Assembly: GCF_021130785.1 (NCBI RefSeq)
Contig: NC_060214.1
Coordinates: forward strand, 2,073,001-2,137,000
DNA from: Homalodisca vitripennis
Taxonomy: Eukaryota > Arthropoda > Insecta > Hemiptera > Cicadellidae
DNA length: 64,000 bases
Reading direction: 5' to 3'
The notes beneath the pieces were generated by a model. It saw only the letters and a list, made by a program, of their open reading frames with translations, made no database searches and was not told where the DNA came from. The translations under genes and the position numbers were made by a program. This document shows positions 50,145 through 64,000 of the stretch, in pieces (within the stretch, counting starts at the first letter, position 1; every line of letters starts with the position of its first letter).

Positions 50145-50965
50145 CTGTAGAACTGCATCAAGTCCAAACTGGAGAGAATGAATCTAAGTGGTGTCACTGC
50201 ACAGAAGCCAAGAGCACAAACACTCGAACTGACGAACCGCATCAAGTCCAGACTGGAGAGAATGAACCCAAGCGGTGTCACTGCACGGAAGCCAAGAGCA
50301 CAAACACGTAACACTCGAACTGACGAATCGCATGAAACTTGATACGATCAGCATCAGACTGAGTCCGGTCTGGACCCAGACTGGAGAGAATGAATCTAAG
50401 CGGTGTCACTACACAGAAGCCAAGAGCATAAAACATCACACCCGAACTGACGAACTGCATCAAGTCCAGACTGGAGAGAATGAACCCAAGCGGTGTCACT
50501 GCACGGAAGCCAAGAGCACAAAACACGTAACACTCGAACTGACGAATCGCATGAAACTTGATGCGATCAGCATCAGGACTGAGTCCGGTCTGGACCCAGA
50601 CTGGAGAGAATGAATCTAAGCGGTGCCACTGCACGGAAGCCAAGAGCACAAACATCACACCCGAACTGACGAAATGCATCAAGTCCAGACTGGAGAGAAT
50701 GAATCCAAGCGGTGTTACTACACTCTTGGCTTCTGTTCGTCAGTTCGGGTTTGTGGTGTGTTTGTGCTCTTGGCTTCTGTGCCGTGACATCAATTGGATT
50801 CATTCTCTCCAGTCTGGGCCCAGATTGGACTCAGTTTGATGCTGATCGCATCAAGTTTGATGCGATTCATCAGTTCCAGTTTCACGTGTTTGTGCTTTTG
50901 GCTTCTGTGCAGTAGGCCTAACACCGCTTGGATTCATTCTCTCCAGTCTGGACTTGATGGTTTAC
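50145..50965. repeat. Compound repeat that reverses orientation
   Basis: Left part (50145-50724): direct units with TCCAGACTGGAGAGAATGAA, CGGTGTCACTGCACAGAAGC, CAAGAGCACAAACA, CTCGAACTGACGAA, some with an insert GATCAGCATCAGACTGAGTC. Right part (50725-50965): the same modules in reverse complement (CTCTTGGCTTCTGT, TTCGTCAGTTCGGGT, ATTCATTCTCTCCAGTCTGG). The result is a large imperfect palindrome. Confidence 0.88.
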
Positions 50966-52130
50966 GATTCCATTCAATAACAGTACATGATTTATGGTTT
51001 TTCAAAAAAGTAAATAATTTAAATTGGGCTGTTTTAAACATTTCAACAAATGGTTATTGTCATTGTAAATTGACTGGATACATGTACACAAGAGGTGATA
51101 GCGGGTTTATTACTCACTCGATAAATCATACTCGTGCCTACATTTAGATTTGGGTAGTGTATATACGGTTTAATAAGACAATAGAGAAACTTTGAAAGAG
51201 GTTCACTTGGCACGGAATGTATCCACATAACTATAATGAACCCCGTACACAAACAGTAATGTGGGAGACTGGGAACACATTTCGCGGTGAACAGAAACAA
51301 AAAGTTGCCACCTTCAAGACGCTGCTTATGAAATTAACCCAGATATCGGGGTTCCGCAGGGAGCGTATTGGTGTTCCTTATTCAGGGTGTACAAAGGCGT
51401 GTAAGCTTTCAAAATCAGGACATCGAGCGGAAACACCGGAACATGCAAACAAAGGAATGGAGCATTGTTGGACCCGAGTAGCGCCGAGAACGGCCGAGCG
51501 GTTACGGAGCCACCCGAGTGGTTCCTGTGCCACCACCGAGTAGCTTACGAACTCCTGCTCGAGAAGCAACAGTTGGTTTCTCTATAAAGTGAACCAAATG
51601 TGTTTTATGTTTGACCTAATCCCAGGTTATTATATCGTCCTATTTCATCAACAACTATCATACTAGCGCAGCAGTGAACACTACGATATTTAGGCTAATC
51701 TAGAGTTGATTTCGTATGTTAACAACAATGGTAAGGAATCTTAAACCAACTGCAACCTGCCGTCTGGTAAAGTTAATGTATGATTATAGTGTGACATTTA
51801 GAGTCGGGACGGCACAGTTATTCTAACATAAAAGATAAAATGTGAGAAGATATGGATAAATTGAGCTAAAGTAAATTGATCAATACACTGGGAAAGCGTT
51901 AACTTATTCACACAGCTTCAACCCATATTTTATGAAGAGCACAGTTTTAAAACCAAATGAAATAAAAAAATAAAATTATTGTGATTACATTTAGCAGTTA
52001 CCATCGCCTATTGAAATCACTTCTAGCGCTGGGTGACAGTGACAGTTTTCATAATGGATTAAAATAAAATTCTTTTTGCAAAAAATTTTGATTGCGAAAA
52101 ACAATGTTGGGGGGAGTTTTAACTTTGAGC
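50966..52130. other. No gene identified
   Basis: A GC-richer part at 51200-51600 holds a 108-codon plus frame (51217-51543) with no motif I recognise; TCTATAAAGTGAACC at about 51580 could belong to an LTR. Coding status is unknown. Confidence 0.3.
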
Positions 52131-54290
<2,160 letters not shown>

Positions 54291-56450
54291 AAATATTTTT
54301 TAATTGAATTTCTCTGTTAAAAAAAGTTGAATTTCACGAAGCATTTCTACGAGTCATGGTATTTTCTATCCCCGGGAAATACAGTGGGGGGGGAAAAATA
54401 GTCAGTCCATGAAATTTTATTTTTTTAAATATTTTTAATAATTTAATTAATTTTGAAAAAAAAGGTTTGAAAAACTAAATTTACTTAGTATAATACGGTA
54501 ATAGTAAAGATTGAACATAACACAGGAAAAATGTGTATTCGGCTTTAAACAAAAACGAATGTGTTATTAATTATGGTTTTAAATTTTGTAGTTTTTAATA
54601 CAAAGTTTTTGGTTTATATTCTTAAAATATACTTTCAGTGTTTTTCAAATGACCGCGAAAAGAGTAGTTTTTTAGCAGTGTTGGATTAACCCCAAGTTTG
54701 ACATGTTCTTACAGCTTTTTTAAGAGTTTGGAAACACGGCTTCTTCGTTTTCCCACCAATTTTCAATGGGGGTAGCTACCCTTGGTGGCACCGGTGCGGA
54801 AAATTGCTGGTTCACCCCCATCGAAAGAAAAAAAAAAAAAAAAAATTTTATATGATGAAGGGAGGAAAATTTTTTATTTATAATATTTTAAGAATAGCAA
54901 ACCAATAATAACTAAGATAAAAAGGAATTGTTATCAATTAAAATTTCTTCTTTCAACTTTGACAGCTGCAAATTTTTCAATAATTTATCGAAATTTATAT
55001 TTTGTATTGCCTTGTTCGATGGTAATATACAAAGATTGCTAAGCCCCAAAAGGGCATTGTTGCCCGCAAATAGTATTTTATTAATTTTAATTTTTCTGGA
55101 ACTCCTCTCACATGCATACGGACACGCAAACCGCCATGAATAATTTCAGTGCAAAATTAAAAGATTTGGAAAGATTTTTAACTCCCATTCTAAAATTTTA
55201 ATTTACAAAAAACTAGAGACCCCAATCAGTAACCCTAAAAAAAGTGCTCCGCAGTTTGGGATCTCCAAAAATAATTCGGTTTTCTGAGACCTCACCTTTA
55301 AAAATCAGTAAATTTTAAAATGTAACTAATTTCAGTCCACAGTATTTCGCCAAAACAAAGGGAATTTTGTCCAAGAAGTACTAGGAAATTAATTTTTTAA
55401 ATTTTAAAAAATTTTTTACCCGTAAAATTTCATTGAATCATCAATTTTTTCATCTTTTACAAAACAGCTTTAAGTTTCAAAAAATATATATATATAAAAA
55501 TTTTTTATCTATTTTACAGAGAAAAATACACATTTAACAATTCACGCCAACCAAACACCACACTTCACGAAACAAATGAGAAAGTTGCAACTGAAACGTC
55601 AAAGATCGGAGTTGGGACGGGGAATCCCCCCCGCACGCGGGTCTTTTTCGGGAATCGCCGAATTAAAACAAGAGCTGAGCTTGCTGTGGGGGAATCCCCC
55701 AAAGAGAATTTTTGTGCTAGCGATTTATTTTTTGTTTGTTTGTCGTTGTTCTTAAAGTTGAGAGACCGGGGGGGTTTTTCACCCCCAAAAAAGGGACAGC
55801 CGGGGGCGGCCCAAACCCCCCGCCCCCCCCTTTAAAAAGCCATCATGAGTGAGCTCAGGGGAAAATGGTTCACACTGCCTTTCCCATGGGCCCGACCTAG
55901 GAATTTCCTTCGAAGGACATATTGAACACTAGCAAATTTCTGTTGACTGAGAGAAGACAAAACCACCGATCGGGGATGAAACTTATGAAATGAAGCTTGC
56001 AAGCACTGTGAGGGGGCATGTAGTCACCCTCGCGTCGACACCCCAGCGTGGACGATGTTGGGGTCTATGTCTCATTCTGGAAACCAAGCATTTTCCAACG
56101 AGAACAAGCAAAATCCATACATGCACGAATTACAAATGTTCTAACACATCTTACCAAACAATAAACAGGATAAAGTGGGGAAAAGGAATGCAAAATTTAC
56201 AGGAAGGCGCTGAATTCAAGGAGACTAATTATAATCTAATTAAAATATGTTTCCACCTACCAAATTTAGGTTCACAGACATGGAAAACATATCATATTAA
56301 CGCCATTCCCCAAATTAGAAAGTATGGGGAATAAAAATGCTTCCCCCACTGAAAAAAATAACCCAAAAACCCAGAACAACGGAGTTTATTAGTGATGACA
56401 GTATCGATTATACAAGGAGTGAGGCGCATATGAAAAAATACACGTATTTG
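54291..56450. other. Low-confidence sequence, no gene seen
   Basis: Mixed ordinary and homopolymer-stretched patches (for example 55610-55840). A 114-codon plus frame at 55990-56334 has no recognisable motif. Confidence 0.35.
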
Positions 56451-56451
56451 C

Positions 56452-56553
56452 ACCCCCCCCCCACCCCCCCCCCCCCCCACCCCCCCCCCCCCCCACCCCC
56501 CCCCCCCCCCACCCCCCCCCCCCCCCACCCCCCCCCCCCCCCACCCCCCCCCC
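56452..56553. repeat. (C14A)n microsatellite
   Basis: Runs of 8-15 C separated by single A, about 100 bp; G-rich on the minus strand and able in principle to form G-quadruplexes. It borders the retroviral LTR. Confidence 0.9.
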
Positions 56554-57302
56554 AGTTCGTGGCGGAGGAAGGTTGTATAAACTTTCAAAATAAAACAACG
56601 GAGTCGAACCAATAAATGATTTATTAAAATTTAGCACACTCTTTGGATTAGATTAATAAAATAATTAGGTTTGATTAACACATAATTACAAATTTAGAAT
56701 TTGGCTTCCGAAAAGTTAAAATATGGATAGAGAGAAGAGAGAGGGGGAGGAGGGCCTAAGTTAACGTCTGTCGCGTTTCCGCACAAGTTAGCCGACTCTC
56801 CGAGCATCACCTCAGCATCGCCCGATCTTCCCGCCGCCAAGGCTCCGGACCAATCAGAGGGCGTTTCGTCTTAGGATGGTACTCTGAGAGGTGCTGCCGC
56901 CTAGGCGATTCATTTAGTAATTAACAAAGTACATGGTGCTTTTAGACTGCTCAAGGCCTGCGTACAAACACAACTATTGCTGATTTCAGCGCATTCCGTA
57001 CACGTGGCTGCGACAACACCGGCGTTTGTCGCATCACCGCGGCTTACAATTTAATGCATATACAGGGTGTGGCAGAACTCCTGTCCCTTTCTTCTGAAGT
57101 GGCCCTTAAGGCCTATATGTTTCTATATTAATCCGGATGGCACTTGATGTGTACGGCAAGCATTGTTACATATTGTGGAGGTCTTACCAGTATAAAGGTG
57201 GTTAAGATAATCACTAAAGTAACAATAAGACATTCTCGTAGTATTAGGTTAAACTAATTTATTCGTTAAAATTTTGGGGCGTTTAACACCGAGGGTGTCA
57301 CA
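56554..57302 (-). mobile_element. Gypsy-type LTR (3' LTR)
   Basis: On the minus strand it begins TGTGACACCCTCGGTG directly after a purine tract (57303-57316) and contains AATAAA near 56621, followed by TTGGTTCGACTCC. The 3' boundary is not exact; I place it near the edge of the C-rich microsatellite. The matching 5' LTR would lie right of the window. Confidence 0.6.
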
Positions 57303-57316
57303 CTCCCCCCACCTTT
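57303..57316 (-). promoter_or_regulatory. Polypurine tract
   Basis: AAAGGTGGGGGGAG immediately before the TG of the LTR; primer site for plus-strand DNA synthesis in LTR elements. Confidence 0.7.
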
Positions 57317-58583
57317 AGATCATGCTGCCCTCAGCATTGAGTACTTTGTAGAGTACCGAAGAGTTTCTTATTGTGCCTCCCATCCTAGCCAAACGTACAA
57401 CTGCCACCCAGTTTACATCTGATCCCTTCCCCTTTTTTTTTTTTTTAATTGGTATGGCCAACAGGTAGATGCATTGAATTGATAGTGGAAAAGAAAATTT
57501 GAAAAAAGCTTCAACATTACTATTAATACTGGGGACGGATTTTTGACTCGAAAATTAAATTCAGACACCTATTCGCGACTTAGGCCTTCTCTCTTTACAA
57601 CATTTACATAATATTCTCTTACTCACTATCACAACGGTCTCTCTCTTTATACTATTACCGAACTACATACATACATATATATGGCTTAAAACCAAAACAC
57701 ACCCAAGTTAAAATATCAAAACACACAAATTACAAAAGAAAAAACTTAGGATCTCTACAAGAAGAAATAAAAACATGTCATGAATAACAGAAAATGAAAG
57801 AAACTTAACACTAATAGACTACCTAGTTTTTACTAAGGTCAAAGGACCAGTCTCCCTTAGGCTAACAAATTCTTAAGATCTAAGATTACTAGACATTCAA
57901 ACGAGTCCTAACAACCATTATGACATCCCATTGAATACATAAAATATGAATAAACACAAGGGTTAATACCCTGCCCACTATGGTTAATACAATTCTGCAG
58001 ACCTGGTAAAGACATTTTTTCTGTCTTGCTAATGGGGTCCGGAAAATCCCTTAGCAAGACACTCTCAAAGGCGTTATTACTGGAATGCCACTTCATTTTT
58101 AAATTTAGGAAAGTTTATTCGAGCTGTTTCAGTGTATCTATAGTCCGGTTGGGGAGTTTGAAAGGAGAGGGTATTTGGGTTTAGGGGTGCCGGCTTTACC
58201 TTCCCATAGATACCCAGTTTGACTCGAGCATTCTTGATCCTCTTAGGATATGCCTATTTACTTTAAATAGAATGTCCAAGGAAGTATAGTAAACTCTGCC
58301 ATTACCAGTCTGCGTTAACATTACATACACAAGTCAAAAACCAAGTGGTCAGCATACAGAGAACAATCAACAAACATATTAGGGGATCCCCAATCACTCT
58401 TCCACCATGTCTCTACGACTAAGAATCCAGAAGCACTCGTTCAGTCTCGACACAGGTTGATCTCAGGTTTTTTTTTTTTTTTTTTCAAAGTAATTACACA
58501 TACACACATCCCGATGAAGTTGTAAGTTCACAACTAATTTCACACTTACTTAAAGTGTCCAGGGCCCAACTTTCCACTCCTTG
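57317..58583 (-). other. Provirus region between env and LTR
   Basis: No frame I can support; two T runs (57427-57444, 58469-58489) lie here. Confidence 0.45.
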
Positions 58584-60546
58584 TTAGATTAACGTACGGT
58601 CAGTTTTGACGTCAGTTGCGGTTCGTGGGGTTGACATACTCCCACTCTGGTCTCGATCAATTTCGCCTTGATCAGCATCCGATCTAGGAACAGTGCGTAC
58701 AGTCTCCTCGAGGGTCTGGAGAGACGACTCTGTCTGGGCGGCCTGCGGATGCTGTGTGCTACCTCCCAGGGCGGCACGGAGCAGGTCGGCAACTCGCACC
58801 CTCCATCTTAGCAACAGAACAACAACAGTTAACACCACAACAAGAGACGTACCACTAAACGTTGCATACTTGATAACCATCCGTCTGTGATAGTGGGACC
58901 TAAGTAATTGTACTGTACCCTCTAGGGAATATTCTTTAACACTTAGGGTGCCCAGCTGATCATCTAGTCCCTGCAGGACTTTCAAAGTTTCATTTACAAA
59001 CATCATGTACCAGTAAGCTGTATTCTTCACTACTGTACATCCCATCAACTTCTGGGAAAAGAATCTTTCCAAATTCACTCGAATACGAGGAGCTGCCGAT
59101 AAATCGGGCAGGCACCCTATAGCCATCAGCAATCAGATCACATCTGTCTTGCTTCGGTATTTCACCCTCACCTTTCAGGGTGATCGCACTTACATTCAGG
59201 TTTGCATCACGCCCAAAACAATTTAATATAACTCGTGTTTCTTTTGATGTGGCGTAGAGCCAGCGGGTAGGTGTTCTAATTAGAACGGGGGACTGTAAGC
59301 CAGATATCAACTTTCTACTACATAACGTTACGTGCTCTTTCATTAATAAATCTACTACACAGTTGGGTCGTTTGTAGACGCTTAATAAGGCGTCTGACAA
59401 CGGACACACCGTGAGTTTGCCAAATTTACATTCCCTTGCAAAGATTTCTGGTGAATAAACCGAATAAGTCTGCCTGTCTTTACTAATCACAAGTTTTTGA
59501 TCTGCCACTTCCCATTTCACCCACTTTGCGAGTGAAGGGTCGTAAACGGGATAAACTATCACATTGAAAGTTTCAAACAACTGATTATCATTTTTCAGGG
59601 GTAGCTTAATTAATACCCTCAATTGAGAATTCGTTACATATGATTGTATTGTGGCAAATTTGTAGAAATTATGCAAATTCTCTAATTTTACATCTAAAAA
59701 CAATTTTACTGGAGGTGGTATTACGTTTTCCACGGAAGTCAGGACCTTCAAGAACTGATGGGGAGGCAACAGGTTACTGGTCATTTTTCCGGCAGCTAGA
59801 TCCTCAATGGCCAGGTGAAAGCCTGGCCATCCTCTGGACAGCTAGATTAATAGCATCTTTAACCTCCGAAAGGGCTGAGTTCAGCTTCAAATACTGAAAA
59901 AGGGTTCTCAACTGGTTTGGCATATATAAGTTCTCTGATATAATTACGGGCCATAGTTATGTGCATCACCTCGTGATATTCTTTTATGGTAGAGATAATT
60001 TTGTTTATTGCTCTAGAATGGTTGGAAATTTCCGATTGCATATTGCCTAAAACGGTTATTTGGTCTTTAGTGTTATGGGAAAGGTCATCACTTAGATTTT
60101 CTATTTCATTTATCCTACTATTGGTTAATTCCAGATCACTATCCGTTGCAGTACCAAACAGAAATTTTAGTACCTGGCCTCCCACATCGATTAAGCCTCG
60201 CTTTTGCCGAGTACTAGATACTAAGGTAGTCAAGTCACTGGTTTGGCCGACGTAGTCTGCTACCAGCTGCTGCAAACCTACATACTCGTACCTGAATCCT
60301 GCTTCTAATACCTCGTACCGGAGAGTGCATGCTTACATTCCCCGCTAAGAGGTCTTGAAAGAACTCATCGTACTGACCTTTTACCTTGAATAGCAATATA
60401 CTTAGGTTCTGGTTTTCCTCTTCTACTTCCGTGAAGTTGTACTGCATCACTATGGTCCAATGGCTGTCAGTGAGGAGCACATCTCCCTCCTTTTCGAAGA
60501 CGACACCTCGGTGAAAACCCCAGGCGACTCCAAGCGTAAATAACAT
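58584..60546 (-). pseudogene. Envelope-like gene of the Gypsy provirus (F-like), frame-broken
   Basis: Four overlapping open stretches on the minus strand: 60546-60235, 60275-59859, 59784-58990 and 59132-58584. The second has a furin-type site RQKR (about 60198-60209) followed by a Gly-rich hydrophobic stretch, the layout of baculovirus-F-like env proteins in insect errantiviruses. The last has a transmembrane helix (about 58803-58868, TSLVVVLTVVVLLL) and a cytoplasmic tail with stop at 58584. Frame breaks lie near 60260, 59790-59860 and 59060, so no intact protein is encoded as written. Some breaks may be read errors. It lies directly downstream of pol, as expected. Confidence 0.75.
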
Positions 60547-60640
60547 GCCAATTAGGCCTATAACAGAGGCAATGGTATTTTATACAGCAAAAATAAAGTT
60601 GACAATCTCTCGCCTAATCCCGGGCTACGTAGCGACTAAA

Positions 60641-61048
60641 CTACCGCTTATCTACCAAAGATAGATTCAAGATTCTAACAAAGTCTCCCAACCGCGCAGG
60701 TACACGCTTGTTTCTCTTTGGGCGCTGCAACTCATCAGAAGGTCCGGCGACCGCTGCTGGGTCCCTCGGAGCACCTGCTTGAACTTTTACGTCATCAATG
60801 TCTGGAGGTGGATCACCATTGACCTCTTCTTCTTCCTCGTCATCGTCGTCACCTAACCTGTCATCCTCCTCTCGAGGCCTAGGGTCGCTTAGATACTCAG
60901 CCTGTTGGGGAGGCACGGAAGCTCTTCCCAAGCAGGGCTTGATCCGGTTTACATGGACTGTCACCTCTCTTTTCCGGATTTTTAACACCACATTCAACGG
61001 GGACAGTACTTTAACTATTTTGTACGGTCCGTTCCATAATTTCGACAA
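60641..61048 (-). pseudogene. Gypsy integrase carboxy-terminal part (GPY/F) and acidic tail
   Basis: SKLWNGPYKIVKVLSPLNVV is the GPY/F module of Gypsy integrases; HVNRIKP follows, then an acidic stretch (DDDDEEEEE) and a basic KRNKRVPARLG end. It sits one frame away from the upstream integrase block. Confidence 0.75.
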
Positions 61049-61052
61049 CTTT

Positions 61053-62042
61053 TTAACCCGATTGCCTACCTATACTAGGCACGTGCAACAGGACCATCTG
61101 CCCTTCGTTGTAGTTCACTTCGCGAGCCTTCTTGTTGTATTGCTTCTCATAACGGCTGCGAGCTGCGATCTTCCGTTTCTCGGCAATTTTCAAACGTTTC
61201 TCTGAGCTTACTTCGCAGGGTTTCCACATGATCATTGTAAAGATCATCGCTTTCGGTGATGGTCAGGTCAGCCTCCATGGGCATTTCCATCTTCCGACCA
61301 AAAACCATTTCAAACGGGGAAAACCCTGTCGACTCATGACCTTGGGAGTTGTATGCCATCGTGACGTAAGGGAGGTACTCATCCCAATCGGTCTGATGCC
61401 GATTTACAAAATGGCTCAACATACGCGCAATAGTCGAGTGCACTCTTTCTAAACGGCCGTTCGACTGAGGGTGGAATCCTGTAGTCTGTATCTTACGAAC
61501 ATGTAAGAACTTACAGAGCTGACTGATTAGATCAGAGGTAAAGTTCGCACCCTGGTCGGTAATAAGGATCTTTGGCACGCCAAACTTGGTTATCACACGC
61601 TGTACGAGAGCCCGCGCGACACTTTCTGCCGTTTTGATCAGGTAACGGAATAAATTCGCAATATCGCGAGAAATGATCCATTACGCTTAAAATATACACG
61701 TTACGAGACTCACTAAGGGGCAACGGTCCCACTATGTCGGCTGCGATTACTTCAAATGGTTCTCGGGGTTCGTTTGAAAACTTCTCCTAGGGGTGCTTTG
61801 ATTTTTCCATAGTTTGTCCGCTGACTACAACTACGACACGTCCTAACGTAATCCAGTACGTCCTTATCCATCTTTCTCCACCAAAATTTCTGTCGTACCC
61901 GTTCCAATGTCTTTGCTACCCCGGCGTGTCCGGCGGTAGGCAAGTCATGATTCAACCGAATAACTTCCGGTACTAGGGATGCCGGTACTACGATCTTCTG
62001 CTCACCCGAACTCAGACGGTACAGGATCTTCTCCGGACTCAT
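61053..62042 (-). pseudogene. Gypsy integrase (zinc-binding and catalytic core)
   Basis: 62042-61752: HHCC zinc finger (H...H in RLNHDLPTAGHAG; C..C in CRSCSQ). 61732-61532: VMDHFSRYCEFIPLP with the first catalytic Asp (about 61678). 61596-61147: LITDQGANF with the second Asp (61557) and NGRLERVHS with the Glu (61449). 61247-61053: KIAARSRYEKQYNKKA and MVLLHVP. Four open stretches in different frames, so the gene is broken at about 61750, 61590, 61240 and 61050. Confidence 0.82.
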
Positions 62043-62993
62043 TGCGAAAGCTCTTAGCCTGGCGCAAACCTTGCACTACTGGATCTTCTCGTTGTCGCGT
62101 CCTTAGTACGTCAAGGTCAACAATGGGGAGCACATCCTTTCTAATCGCTTGTACCGTCCGGCTGAGGCCATCTGCGTTGCTGTGCTTTTTACCGGCTTTG
62201 TGTTCTACGGTAAAATCGAATTCTGCTAACCTTAACGACCATCTCATCAGTCTACTGCTAGGGTCTTTAAGTGAAAGCATCCACTTTAGAGCAGCATGAT
62301 CAGTAATGACTTTAAAAGGGCGGCCCAATAGGTAGCACCTGAAATACTTGGTACTCCAGACCAAGCTAAGCAGCTCACGCTCAGTGGTCGAGTAATTCTT
62401 TTCTGCCGGAAACAAACGTCCTGGAGCAGTAGGCTACAGGGTGTTTCCTCTCCATCTATCTCCTGCGATAGAACAGCTCCCAAGGCAAACATACTCGCAT
62501 CCGTGGCCAATATAAAAGGTTTATTAAAGTCCGGGTACACTAGCACAGGTGCTGAGATCAATTTTTGTTTCAGCTGATCAAAGGCCTCCTGGCATTCGGG
62601 CGTCCATACAAATTCGTGGCCCTGTTTTGTTAATTCAAAAAGTGGTCGACCGATTGTAGCATAGCTGTCGATAAAACGGCGATAGTAACCAGAGAGGCCT
62701 AAGAATGACCTGACGTCTGTAACGGTCTTCGGCGCAGGAAAATCGCGCACAGCATTAACTTTGCCCGGATCCGGTCCTACCCCTTTCTTTGTTATAACGT
62801 GGCCAAGATAATTTACTTCGTCAACCGCAAAATTACACTTACTCAATTGAACCGTCAAATTTACCCCCTCCAATTTAGAGAATACCTCTCTTATGGCTTC
62901 CAGTGTGAGAAGGCAGGTCTTTGGAGAATAGAACTATATCATCCAAATAGACAAGGCATTTTTCACCCTTCAACCCCATTAAAACCGAGTCCA
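62002..62993 (-). pseudogene. Gypsy RT catalytic end and RNase H
   Basis: 62993-62874 carries, in a broken frame, the YLDD catalytic motif (CLVYLDDIVLFSKD). 62873-62286: VNYLGHVITKKGVGPD, SFLGLSGYYRRFI and ILATDASMFALGAVLSQE, the RT thumb and RNase H start. 62415-62002: NYSTTERELLSLVW and ITDHAALKWM, the rest of RNase H, then VEHKAGKKHSNADGLSR. Breaks lie near 62880 and 62420. Confidence 0.82.
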
Positions 62994-64000
62994 TTAATCT
63001 TTGAAAGGTAGCGGGGGCGGTGTGCTTAACCCAAACGGCATGCGTTGGTACTCATAGTGCCCTCCCGGCACATTGAAGGCGGTCTTGGGCCTACTCTCTT
63101 CGTCGACTTGGATCTGGTGGTACCCTGACCGAAGGTCTAAAGTGGTGGTGAAAACCGTACAGCCACCCAACGAATCTAGGGTCTCCGTGATATTAGGGAG
63201 AGGGTACACATCGGGGGTAGTTACGGCGTTCAACCCCCTGTAATCAACGCAGAATCTCATCTTGGGTGTACCGTCCGGGGACTTTTTAGGCACTAGTACT
63301 ACTGGCGAAGCCCATGGGCTCTGGCTAGGGACAATTATGCCCTTATCCAGCTGGTCTTGGATGAGACTGTCGAGCGTGGCCTTGTGATGGTGTGGTACGC
63401 GGTAGGCTTTCTTATAGATGGGCGCAACGTCCCCAGTTCGGATTATATGTTTGACAGCAGACGTACAACCAAGGGGTTGGTTGTCTCTGCAATCTAAAAC
63501 ATGGCCGAACTCTAGGAGGGTGGCTTTCAACTGAGCCCGTTCTTCTAATGAGAGATGGGCCAGCTTTGCATCTATGCACGCCTCCAACTCCGCCTCATCA
63601 CACCGTTCAACTCTTCCGACTCTTACCTCCGCTACTTTATGGTTCAATATAACCTTATCCTTAATAAGTCTTGCTAAATTTAACTTCCCCTCCTCATTCA
63701 AATGCAGTCCGTGCCTCGTATACCAGCGTCGGTTTAGTTTTCCTTTTAAATCCAAAAAATCAATTTTCCCCTTGCTTTGCTTCGTTAAATTTTGAACGAT
63801 GGCCTTGAGGAGGCCATTCGCGTCACTCAGTTCAGCCTTAAGATCCGTGTCATAGCGATCAAATATGGAGAGCACGATGACATTGGCTTTCCATCCCGCC
63901 GGCAAGGTTACAAAAGCCTGCTGCAAGGTCAACGGATAAGGCATCGACTTATCTACATCATTTGTTCCTCCTATTACAACTACTGAGTCATTGGAAGTCA
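62994..64000 (-). pseudogene. Gypsy pol: SGNH-hydrolase-like domain fused to RT, runs off the window
   Basis: The frame is open from the right edge to 62994. First comes VVVIGGTNDVD (GGTND at 63957-63971) and, about 85 residues later, RHGLHLNEEGKLNLARLI (His at about 63702): blocks III and V of SGNH/GDSL hydrolases, with His in place of the Asp of the usual DxxH. Then comes the RT: YRVPHHHKATLDSLI, VDYRGLNAVT, TTLDLRSGYHQIQVD, and MPFGLS at the frame break near 63010. Any protease, gag and GDS(L) block I would lie to the right. The RT call is firm; a hydrolase fold is inferred from two motifs. Confidence 0.78.

Noticed and set aside
50278..50839. Overlapping frames in both directions
   Set aside because: They follow the modular repeat and its inverted copy; there is no protein motif.
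56292..56637. Gly-rich and Pro-rich frames
   Set aside because: Translation of the (C14A)n microsatellite.

Overview
The window looks like nuclear DNA of an insect or other arthropod. It is AT-rich, has spliced genes with GT/AG introns of 1-5 kb, and carries mariner, Tc1-like (DUF4817/DDE_3), pogo, Merlin and piggyBac-type DNA transposons, several APE-type non-LTR retrotransposon (LINE) fragments and an env-bearing Gypsy provirus. The species cannot be fixed from sequence alone; a large, repeat-rich hemipteran-like genome is my guess.

Left third (about 4.4-22.4 kb): one host gene on the minus strand, an F-box protein with a long leucine-rich carboxy-terminal part, resembling the FBXO33/FBXO39 type. 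I reconstruct eight coding exons whose phases all fit. A short first coding exon (ATG at 22336-22338) lies below a TATTTAAG box; the F-box exon is 16917-17140; the rest follow leftward to 4420. The last exon(s) were not found and probably lie left of the window. Its introns hold LINE fragments, a mariner, a piggyBac-type MITE, a foldback element and three minisatellites. Two minisatellites (40-bp unit at 5.05-5.68 kb, 45-bp unit at 7.48-9.47 kb) start at the 5' splice sites of two exons and carry copies of those splice sites.

Far left (1-2.24 kb): a DDE_3 transposon remnant split by a 5'-truncated LINE.

Middle (22.4-50 kb): no host gene seen. A Merlin-type element (25465-29408, 8-bp target duplication) has been entered by a pogo/Tigger-type element (25806-29121, TA duplication). 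A satellite of about 32 units of about 165 bp (30661-35997) has two unit types that mostly alternate. Then come LINEs in both orientations, one inserted into another (45786-48163).

Right third: a minisatellite at 48.8 kb, a compound repeat that reverses orientation at 50.7 kb, a 2.1-kb block of poly-T and stretched homopolymers (52.1-54.3 kb) that looks like assembly or sequencing error, a C-rich microsatellite, and then a degenerate Gypsy-type provirus on the minus strand (LTR 56.55-57.30 kb, env 58.58-60.55 kb, pol 60.64-64.0 kb, cut by the window edge). Its pol starts, within the window, with an SGNH-hydrolase-like domain joined to the reverse transcriptase.
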